Source: Mikania micrantha (lineage: Eukaryota > Streptophyta > Magnoliopsida > Asterales > Asteraceae). From it: DNA of 64,000 nt. Made by a program: the position numbers and the translations under genes. Where the stretch lies: the NCBI GenBank assembly GCA_009363875.1, contig CM018680.1:63771279-63835278 (forward strand), given 5' to 3'. Positions 34,875 to 44,769 of this stretch are shown one piece after another (within the stretch, counting starts at the first letter, position 1; each line of letters starts with the position of its first letter). A model generated the notes under the pieces. The model was not told the origin of the DNA and searched no databases. It saw only the letters and a list, made by a program, of their open reading frames with translations.

Positions 34875-35826
34875 TATCTTAATGGTTCACGAACCTGCAA
34901 CATCTCTTCTTTGATTTGCAGCTACAATCTGTTATAATCACATTTCTAACAATACCTAAACATGTATACACCCTCGTCTAAGTGTTCTAAGTGCTCCAAT
35001 TCGGTCATAACATCAAAACCATATGTATTCAAGAAAAACCCTCTAAAACCGAATTTAAAATGGATGTTTACCTTAGATTTCGTGGATGAAAACTGGAAAT
35101 TCTTGTACTTCTGGAATCTACACGATGAGGGGATCGTAGTGACACCAAAATGGCTTGAATCCGACTCGAAACGTGCGAGATCTTCTAGAGAGAAGTTGAG
35201 AGAACAATCCTTGTAGAGAGAGAGAGAAGGTAGACGAGAATGAGAGAGAGATTGGGTATTGGTGGTGGTTGTTGGAACCTTAATGGTTCATTAAATGTTT
35301 TAGGAAAAATACCCGGTCGCTCGGTCTCGTTCGGTTTCGCGTAATAATGTTGTTTCGCGTAGTTTTCGCGACGAAACGACGCGGTTATAAAATTAGAAAT
35401 CTTTTAATTATTCAAGGTTGTAATTCCTAATAAATTAACTAATATCTTCTTATTTATTAAAAATTTAAAACAAAATTAACTGTTTAAATCGAAATGTACG
35501 GTCGTCGCGCGTATTCGTTCGAATCGTCACCCGTACGAACACGACGATAACTATACTTTTCAATCTTGTTTTCTAATTTAAGAATATCACTCAGAACGTT
35601 AAACTTTCAGATTTATTCGTACAGATCGTCACCTATACGAATAACCCGTAAATTTAGCATTCACATAGCAACATTCGTGTGTTTTGTTCTGTAAAGTCTC
35701 ACATACGTTTATACATAATAAGTCCTAAGCAAATAATCTCATGATGGTTCTGTATTGCCAGATAATTATCCGACTCAAGAACCATTGTTCTGAACTGTGT
35801 TTCTGTTAAATGTTTCTGAAACTGTT

Positions 35827-36159
35827 CTATGACAACACAAAATGATAATGATAAGTAATATGAATACGAAATGAGATAAAATGTTTGTAGTTTGTACCTG
35901 TTTTCTGTTCATGTACTGTAGAGATCACTGTTCCGGTGACGGTTCCGGCACTGATGTTACAGTCTCCCCTTGTTAGAGAAATTTCGTCCCGAAATTTAAG
36001 AGTTGTTATCGGTACAGCTTTCTCTTCAAACAGTTGGGGATACTTTAACTTCATGTGATCTTCACGTTCCCAAGTAAACTCGGGCCCGCGTCTTGAATTC
36101 CATCGAACCTTTACAATAGGAATACGGCTTCGCCTCAGTTGTTTAACCTTGCGATCCAT
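35827..36159 (-). pseudogene. Chromodomain end of element D pol, left copy
   Basis: Carries the C-terminal chromodomain (RSRIPIVKVRWNSRRGPEFT) out of frame with the rest of pol because of a 1-bp deletion near 36180. A second 1-bp deletion near 36010 (CGGTAC against CGGGTAC in the right copy) removes the normal stop, so the frame runs through the polypurine tract into the LTR. Confidence 0.85.
35962..35975 (-). other. Polypurine tract of element D, left copy
   Basis: The - strand TAACAAGGGGAGAC immediately precedes the LTR start TGTAACATCAG. The identical tract of the right copy is at 44736-44749. Confidence 0.8.
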
Positions 36160-36164
36160 AATCT

Positions 36165-38162
36165 CTAAAGGTTCTTCAATAAATGTAACTGTTCATCCAC
36201 TTGAATTTCTTCAATTGGGATGACGAGAGACTCGTCAGCAAGGCATTTCTTTAGGTTTGAGACGTGAAACACGTCATGCACACCACTGAGTTCATCAGGT
36301 AATCTCAGTCTATACGCCACAGGACCAATACGCTCGATGATCTCGAACGGTCCCACGTATCTTGGTGCTAATTTGCCTTTCTTCCCAAAGCGTACAACGC
36401 CTTTCCATGGGGATACCTTTAACATGACTCGGTCTCCCACTTGGAATTCCAACGGCTTGCGCCGTTTGTCGGCGTAGCTCTTTTGTCTGCTCCTTGTTGC
36501 TTGTAGTCTTCTTTGAATCTGGGCTATCTTGTCAGTGGTTTCCTGAATCAATTCTGGCCCAGTTATTCGGTTGTCTCCAATTTCAGTCCAACAGATCGGT
36601 GATCGACATTTCCGGCCATAAAGAGCCTCGAATGGTGCACATCCGATACTGCTGTGGTAACTGTTATTGTAGGAGAACTCAATCAGTGGCAAATGGGAAT
36701 CCCAATTCCCACCGAAGTCTAGAACACAGGTTCTCAACATGTCCTCTAGGGTTTGAATAGTACGTTCGCTTTGACCATCCGTTTGTGGGTGGTAAGCTGT
36801 ACTCAGATTTAACTGTGTCCCTAGAGATTTCTGTAATGATTGCCAGAACCTTGATGTAAATCTGCTATCTCGATCAGAAATAATAGACAATGGCACACCG
36901 TGGCGTACCACTATCTCATTGATGTATAATCTTGCCAGTTTATCCATGGTGAAGTTCTCACGCATGGGCAAGAAATGAGCAGATTTTGTTAAACGATCAA
37001 TGATCACCCAAATTGTATCGTGACCACTGGAAGTGCGGGGTAGCTTGGTAATAAAATCCATAGCTATTTGTTCCCACTTCCAGAGCGGAATCTCAGGCTG
37101 TTCCAGTAGACCAGACGGTCTCTGGTGTTCCGCCTTTACTTTCGCACACGTAAGACACTGTCCGACATACTCGGCTATGTCTTTCTTCATTCCCGGCCAC
37201 CAATAAAATCCACGCAAGTCTTGGTACATCTTATCAGCGCCTGGATGAACAGAGTATTTAGTCTTGTGTGCTTCATCGAAGATAAGTTTTCTCAATTCAT
37301 CTACCGCAGGGATCCATATACGTTCTTTGTAGTAGATCATTCCATCGGACTTTGTGTCAAACTGTTTCTCTGCTCCGCAATCAAGTTCCCTCTTCAGATT
37401 ACCTCGGTCAAGTGCTTCTTGTTGTGCTTGAATGATCTTGTCACTTAAACTGGTCTGCACGGTTATCCCCATTGCTCTAACACGTAGGGGTTTGACCCGT
37501 TCCTTCCGGCTCAAGGCATCAGCTACAACGTTCGCCTTTCCCGGATGGTATTTGATCACACAATCATAATCATTCAGAAGTTCAACCCAACGGCGCTGTC
37601 GCATGTTGAGCTCCTTCTGATCAAAGATGTGCTGCAGACTTTTGTGATCAGTGAATATGGTGCACTTGGTGCCATATAAGTAATGTCTCCAAATCTTCAG
37701 TGCGAAGATTACAGCTCCCAGTTCAAGATCATGAGTAGTGTAATTTTTCTCATGAATCTTTAACTGTCTTGATGCATAGGCTATGACTTTGTCCCGTTGC
37801 ATTAACACACAACCGAGTCCCTGATGGGAAGCATCGCAGTACACAACAAAGTCATCACAGCCCTCTGGGAGAGATAGAATTGGAGCATCACACAATTTCT
37901 GTTTTAATGTCTGAAAAGCATCTTCTTGTTTCTGCTCCCAGACAAACGGTTCACTCTTCTGGGTTAGTTTAGTGAGAGGCAAAGCTATCTTAGAAAAGTT
38001 TGAGATAAACCTTCTGTAATAACCTGCCAACCCCAGAAAAGACCGTATCTCCGTCGGTGTCTTCGGAGCGTCCCAATTCTTTATCGCCTCGATCTTGGCG
38101 GGATCAACGTGAATTCCCTCGCTGTTGACACATGTCCCAGAAATTGAACTTCTCTTAGCCAA
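36165..38162 (-). pseudogene. RNase H and integrase of element D, left copy
   Basis: A 665-codon open frame holding the end of the RT, RNase H (VVYCDASHQGLGC, TIFTDHKSLQ, ADALSRKER), the integrase zinc region (HPGADKMYQ ... CLTCAKVKAEHQ), the catalytic core (MDFITKLPRTSSG, IISDRDSRFTS, YHPQTDGQSERT) and the C-terminal GKLAPRYVGPFEI region. It is separated from the upstream gag-RT frame by a 2-bp deletion near 38130 (GACACATG against GACAACATG in the right copy). At its end a 1-bp deletion shifts the frame before the chromodomain. The enzyme domains themselves look intact. Confidence 0.9.
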
Positions 38163-40672
38163 AATTCACATTTGGAGAATTTGGCATAGAGTTTCTCTTC
38201 TTTCAACAGCTCCAAGATCTTTCTAAGGTGTTGCTCATGTTCTGTTTTGGTCTTGGAATAAATCAGTATGTCATCAATGAAAACAATGACAAACTGATCC
38301 AAGTACGGCTTGCACACTCGGTTCATGAGATCCATGAAAACCGCTGGTGCATTTGTCAATCCGAAGGGCATCACCATAAATTCGTAATGCCCGTATCTGG
38401 TTCGGAAAGCCGTTTTCGGTATGTCTTCATCTTGAACTCTCAGTTGATGATATCCAGACCGCAAGTCAATCTTAGAGAAGTATTGAGCTCCTTGCAGTTG
38501 ATCAAACAAATCATCAATCCTCGGTAATGGATACCGATTCTTGATGGTTAGTTTGTTCAGTTCACGGTAATCTATACACATTCTGAATGATCCGTCTTTC
38601 TTCTTCACGAACAAAACCGGAGCTCCCCAAGGTGAGTAGCTCGGTCTGATGAAACCCTTGTCAAGTAACTCCTGTAACTGATTAGACAATTCCTGCATCT
38701 CTGAAGGTGCTAACCTGTAAGGAGATTTAGCAACAGGAGTTGCTCCAGGAATTAAGTCAATACGAAATTCTACCGGTCGCGCAGGTGGCAAACCAGGTAG
38801 GTCTTCGGGGAATACTTCAGGATATTCTTTCACTACTGGTACATCTTGAATCTTCTTCTTGTCTTTCTCTTTTTCCAACACATGAGCCAGGAATGCTATG
38901 CACCGCTTCTGTAGACACTTACGCGCCTTTATGCAAGAAATGATTTTGACACTTCGCTTTGCTTGATCCCCTTTTACTTCCAATACACGATCACTCGGCA
39001 ATGGAATTCGAAGCAGCTTCTCAGAACAGATGACTTCCACTCGGTTAGATGAAAGCCAATCCATTCCAACAATGATGTCAAAACTACCCAGCTCCATCGG
39101 TATCAAATCGATGGGGAATGTATAATCATTTAGTGTCAATGGGCAGTTCCTATAAACTGTACTAACTGTGATCTGTTTCCCGTTAGCTACTTCTATAATG
39201 TAAGGGGAGTCTAACTGTTCCTCTATGGACTCTAGTTGACATGCAAAGTCGGTAGAGATAAAACTCTGATCCGCACCAGTATCAAATAAGACAGATGCAT
39301 AAAAGTCATGTAAGAGAAACGTACCAGTGACCACATTTGGGTCCTGGCGTGCAGCTGGTGCTCCGATAGCAAAGGCTCGTCCACGGGGTGCTTGAACTGC
39401 TGGTTGAGCCTTCTTTGGGCAGTTCTTCGCAAAGTGGCCTTGTTCGCCACAGTTATAGCATCCACCATGGTTCTGATTAGCTGGTGGAGGAAGAGCCAAA
39501 GCAGCATTGTTGACTGCTTGGTTAGGTGTCATCCTACAGTATTGGACCCAATGGCCCTTTCTTCCACATCCCGTGCAATGTTTACACGGAGCGTCAGCAG
39601 GGTGATGATACTGACACTTGGCACACAGAGGAAACGTGCCAGTGTAAGGCTTGCGGTTGGGGTTTTGTGGTGCTGCTGTTACTTGTTGGAGAGGTGTGGC
39701 CACCGTGTAGTTCTTAATAGTCTTCTGTTTCTTCTTCTGATGGTGGTGGGGTTTCTTGGAAGACTCAGCCTTGTTCTTGCTGGGTTCAGCCTCTTTCTTT
39801 AAAACTCCAGAGGCTACCATGAGGTCAGTGAGTTTCCCAGACAGTCTCACTGCAGATTCAACAGTAGTAGGGTTGGCTGAAACAACCATGCCCTGAATGC
39901 AGGCGGGAAGTCCACCCACATATCGGTCTATCCTTTTCTCCAAAGTTGGTACCATGTTAGGTACCAAAGCAACCAACTCATGGTAACGAGTGGTATACCC
40001 CATGTGATCAGCTCCCTTCATCATATGGTTGGATAGTTCAACCTCCAATTTCTGCAGCTCGTTCTTGGGACAGAACTCTGTTCGCAGTAGTGTCTTGAAA
40101 TCTTCCCATGGCATGGCCATGGCTTCTTCTCTTCCTCGGGCATTAATCTGACCGTTCCACCAGGTCAGAGCCCGTTTGTTGAATGTTCCCGCTGAGTAAC
40201 GGACCTTGTGGTGTTCGGGGCAGCTGCAAAGATCCAATGTTGCCTCAATCTTCTCAATCCATTGGATTAATCCAACGGCGCCTTCAGACCCACTGAAACT
40301 GGGTGGCTTACATCCTACGAAGGACTTGTAGGAGTAGTGAGATGAATCTCCAGTATTTCCACTGGCTTCTCCTGATGTGTTGCCAGTGTTGAGGATCTCA
40401 TTACGAAGACGAAGGAACATCTCCGGTATTGCCTCTTTCATCTGATTCGTCATCTGACTACTCAGTAACGTCACCAGAGCGATAGTAGCAGGGTCCATAG
40501 TCGGTGTTGTGCCTGAACCAGATGCTTGAGTAATCAATGGAGGAGGGGGAGGAGGAGGTGGAGGAGGTGGTGGTGGAGAGTCATTCGGAGACGGTGTGGA
40601 GGAGTGTGGAGCCAAGTCTTGAGGTGGTAGCTGTATCAAGGGAGGTTGTCTTCGTGGAGGCATTCTGATCAT
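38081..40672 (-). pseudogene. Gag-protease-reverse transcriptase of element D
   Basis: The start is at MIRMPPRR (40670-40672), about 168 nt after the 5' LTR end; MPPRR at 40661-40663 is an alternative. From the upstream in-frame Met (40687) the order is: polyproline run (residues 38-50), capsid-like gag region (about 135-290), Cys/His knuckle region (about 355-384), CX2CX4HX4C knuckle (410-423), protease FDTGADQSFIS (about 468-478), RT with KIDLRSGYHQL (about 739-749) and FIDDILIYS (803-811). It ends early at a frameshift, 2 bp missing near 38130. Apart from that it is a complete, recently active-looking gag-pol. These proteins form the particle, cleave the polyprotein and copy the RNA. Confidence 0.92.
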
Positions 40673-40823
40673 AAACAATAAAGTCACCGGTTAGTGCAAT
40701 GATCGAATACAGAAGACAATATGCAAATAAGTCTTAAGTCCTATGTTCTCTATATGCAGGGTCCCTAGGTTATAGTCTAGGCCAAACCATTTAAATAAGT
40801 GACCTATATTTCTCTATAACCAT

Positions 40824-40836
40824 GGCTCTGATACCA
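40824..40836 (-). other. Primer binding site of element D (tRNA-iMet)
   Basis: The - strand TGGTATCAGAGCC lies three bases after the LTR end, and is complementary to the initiator tRNA-Met 3' end. It is the only primer site remaining in the D tandem; the partial unit lost its own. Confidence 0.92.
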
Positions 40837-40839
40837 ATC

Positions 40840-43800
40840 TGTCACACCCCGAGCCGGCGGGGTAGGATCGGTTTCCCCCGTCGGGCGGAAGGTTCCCGGG
40901 GCGCGATATCGGGAGTGATAATCAGAAGTGATCAGATTGTTTACATTGCACACGATATAAATGAGAAATGCTAATTAAAATAGAATTACAAAGTTAAATT
41001 ACAGCAGTAACGTTTATAATTTAACAATGTAAATCTATTGTAAAACATCAATAATTGACTATCTTGTATTTACACAAGATATACAAAATAAATTGTATCA
41101 TGATGTCTTCAAAAGTATGCAGGCCCAAAATACTAGTCTTCTATCTGAAGTCCTAGTCCAAAAGAAATGACTTCCTAATTGACCTGTTCGTCACCTGAGA
41201 AGTCATGCAAAAATAAAGGTCAACACATGGTTGGTGAGTTCATACAGTTTAGTAGTTGAAAATGATTTGAAAATGATTTGTTAATGATTTGAAAACCTCC
41301 TTTGGTAAAGACCTTAACCTCATTAACTTCACATGTAATATCCAAATCGGTATGCTTATATATAGGGCATATGTAGGGTCGAACTTACCGCCCGCCCAGC
41401 CACCGTCCCACCACATACTAATCTGTATATGACACTGTTGTTAATGATAATTAAGCATTTTTACCCTTAACACAATCCCATAAGTACTCCTGTTTGTTGT
41501 CCCTGTCATTACAATTATTTGAAATCTATGTTGATTTCACAAGTTCATCACACAATATGATCAACCACACAATTGTATAACAGTTATAAATGCTTAATTA
41601 AACAAGTAAATAAACATTTAATAAAATCTAAGTCCTTATGATTGGGGCCTATGGTCATACTCGAGTAGACTAGTCTGTCAATCTAGGTACTTAGTAGTTA
41701 GGGAAGCTGTAAATATCCTCAAACATACGACCTACAAGTCAAACGGTCTAGCTAGGACTTCTTGAAATGCAGGATTTTATGTTTCGTCAATGTTTTTGGC
41801 GTATGCTATCTCTGATATTTCCCAGATTTTCCCTTAAAAATGTTTGTCTGATTTTGTCACAAGATGTACTTGATGTGTTGATCATAGAATACAAGATTCA
41901 TTGATCGGTTGTACACTTGATTAATTGTTCAACAAACACATGGTTTGTAGAACATTGAATGTTGTCTTTGCAAAGATTGTTTTATTGATGTCTTGATGTC
42001 CCACACTTGTTTTGTCAAAATGTTTGATTTGATTCCTTGAATTCACCCACTTGATTTGTCAAAATGTTTGTTTTGATCCCTTGAATTCACCCACTTGTTT
42101 TGTCAAAATGTTTGATTTGATTCCTTGAACTCAACCCTTGTTTTGTCAAAATGTCTAGTTTGATTTGTTTGAAATGTTTTGACTTGTTGAAAAGTTTAGT
42201 TTAACTTGATTATTCACTTATTATATAAGTGAATCAGTTAATAAACCTGCATAAAATCTTCCTAGACATGGTCTAGGATAACATTTATATATATGTAAAA
42301 CATATAAATTTAAAAGCATTAAAGTAAACAATTTAAGTAAACAGTTTACGCATGCTTCTCAGCCCCGCATTTTAAAACAAAAATGTTAGAAAAGGGGCAA
42401 TGAACTCACCTGTGTTGATGTCTAATGTACTATCACAGAATATGCACTCTTGTTTGTAGGCTAAGTTTCTTCGGTTCCTGAATTATTTTATAAGAATTCG
42501 AATATAATAAGTACGCGTAGTAGTCGTTGTGCCTACGACCTTGAGTCTTGCTGTGTGTGCAACTAAGTGTCTTAGTACTAAGTGTATCTAAGATCTACTC
42601 TATCTTAATTACCCTTCTTATGATCCCAATTCCCATGATTAGCTACAACTTACCTTTAAATTTTTAGAAAATTTCGGCAGAGTTTCCTTTGTTTTTAAAA
42701 CAATTCCAGACAATTTCATTGTCTATTTTATAACAAAATCCCAATTCAATCAATTCAAATAAATATTTAAACCAAAGCGTTACAATTTAATATTTCATTT
42801 TAATTTAATATCATGTTAAAACCATTTAGTGAGATATAACAAATTATCATTAAGTGTTCTTCATTAAACTCTCTTTACAAGAGTTTAAATGACATTATAA
42901 ATATGATGGACTTAACTAAGTCCCATTGAGCTCATTTTGACTCAATTGATTATCTTGGTTTCCTATTTGATTAACCAACTTGGGTTATTGATGATCATGA
43001 ATTTGTAACCAATTCTCTATAGTTGTTAAACTGTCTTGTATGATCAACAATTAGTGCTAGACATGCATGCATGATTAGGGTTTCCTCCTTACTCATGCAC
43101 TCCCACATGTGTATATATATATGCATTTGATCCTCTTATACCCATGAATGAAATTTAACCCATCAATCCTTATGAAATGCTTAGGTTATCAATCAAATAA
43201 TCACTTGTTGTGTTATCCATACTAGTCCCATTGATCCTAGGTCCATCTTGACTCAATTAAACTATTCTAAGAGTTGATTCATTGTATTGGGCAGCGAACC
43301 TTTTTAAGAGAACCCATAAGGTTCGGCTAAGGTGGCAGCATGTAGGGTTCGGCCTAACAGAAAGGTTCGTTAACCCATGGTTCGTCACCCTATGGTTCGC
43401 GAGTTGCATGGCCATGGTTCGGCCATGCAAGGGTTCGTCTCCGTATGGTTCGGCTGAATACTGGTCCTACAGGTTCGTTGCAGGGTTAGGTGCGGTTAAC
43501 AGGTTCGTTTAGCAGGAGTGGCAGGGTTCGTTGCAGGTGCAGGCTTGCAGGGTTCGCCCAACCACCGAGGGTTCGTTTAACAAACCCTTGGGTTCGCGAG
43601 GTGCCTACAAGGTTCGGCTCCCAGTTTCGCGATCCAACAGGGTTCGGTTATCTTAATGGTTCACGAACCTGCAACATCTCTTCTTTGATTTGCAGCTACA
43701 ATCTGTTATAATCACATTTCTAACAATACCTAAACATGTATACACCCTCGTCTAAGTGTTCTAAGTGCTCCAATTCGGTCATAACATCAAAACCATATGT

Positions 43801-44735
43801 ATTCAAGAAAAACCCTCTAAAACCGAATTTAAAATGGATGTTTACCTTAGATTTCGTGGATGAAAACTGGAAATTCTTATACTTCTGGAATCTACACGAT
43901 GAGGGGATCGTAGTGACACCAAAATGGCTTGAATCCGACTCGAAACGTGCGAGATCTTCTAGAGAGAAGTTGAGAGAACAATCCTTGTAGAGAGAGAGAG
44001 AAGGTAGACGAGAATGAGAGAGAGATTGGGTATTGGTGGTGGTTGTTGGAACCTTAATGGTTCATTAAATGTTTTAGGAAAAATACCCGGTCGCTCGGTC
44101 TCGTTCGGTTTCGCGTAAAAATGTTGTTTCGCGTAGTTTTCGCGACGAAACGACGCGGTTATAAAATTAGAAATCTTTTAATTATTCAAGGTTGTAATTC
44201 CTAATAAATTAACTAATATCTTCTTATTTATTAAAAATTTAAAACAAAATTAACTGTTTAAATCGAAATGTACGGTCGTCGCGCGTATTCGTTCGAATCG
44301 TCACCCGTACGAACACGACGATAACTATACTTTTCAATCTTGTTTTCTAATTTAAGAACATCACTCAGAACGTTAAACTTTCAGATTTATTCGTACAGAT
44401 CGTCACCTATACGAATAACCCGTAAATTTAGCATTCACATAGCAACATTCGTGTGTTTTGTTCTGTAAAGTCTCACATACGTTTATACATAATAAGTCCT
44501 AAGCAAATAATCTCATGATGGTTCTGTATTGCCAGATAATTATCCGGCTCAAGAACCATTGTTCTGAACTGTGTTTCTGTTAAATGTTTCTGAATCTGAT
44601 CTATGACAACACAAAATGATAATGATAAGTAATATGAATACGAAATGAGATAAAATGTTTGTAGTTTGTACCTGTTTTCTGTTCATGAACTGTAGAGATC
44701 ACTGTTCCGGTGACGGTTCCGGCACTGATGTTACA
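40840..44735 (-). repeat. Element D LTR, middle copy (shared by both units)
   Basis: 3896 bp. It serves as the 5' LTR of the full unit and the 3' LTR of the partial unit. It is nearly identical to 32067-35961; differences include 33671/42440 C/T and a single T insertion near 42662. It keeps the TATA-like block (41348-41418), predicted intron (41195-42409) and GGTTCG array (43320-43648). Confidence 0.93.
41195..42409 (-). other. Predicted leader intron in element D LTR, middle copy (1215 nt)
   Basis: Same donor (CACAG/GTGAGTTC) and acceptor (TTCTCAG/GTGACG) as the left copy, and the same length. Downstream of the acceptor are 355 nt of LTR, the primer site and the gag start at 40672. Confidence 0.58.
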
Positions 44736-44749
44736 GTCTCCCCTTGTTA
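44736..44749 (-). other. Polypurine tract of element D, partial unit
   Basis: The - strand TAACAAGGGGAGAC precedes the LTR start TGTAACATCAG. Confidence 0.8.
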
Positions 44750-44769
44750 GAGAAATTTCGTCCCGAAAT

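Larger units (their letters stand above)
32067..35961 (-). repeat. Element D LTR, left copy
   Basis: 3895 bp; the + strand reads TGTCACACCCCG ... GATGTTACA. It has about four tandem units of roughly 44 bp (TTTGTCAAAATGTTTGATTT) at 33235-33410, a GGTTCG array at 34546-34874, a predicted intron at 32422-33636 and a TATA-like block at 32575-32645. A degenerate TATA (GGGTATTTTTCC) lies near 35305-35316 on the sense strand. Confidence 0.93.

Noticed and set aside
34508..35216. Three open frames identical at 34508-35216 and 43282-43990
   Set aside because: Identity is due to the recent duplication of the element D LTR. The frames cover the GGTTCG array and promoter region and have no domains.
36494..39802. 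Plus-strand open frames of 88-136 codons across element D
   Set aside because: Antisense shadows of gag and pol; the - strand frames contain the recognised domains.
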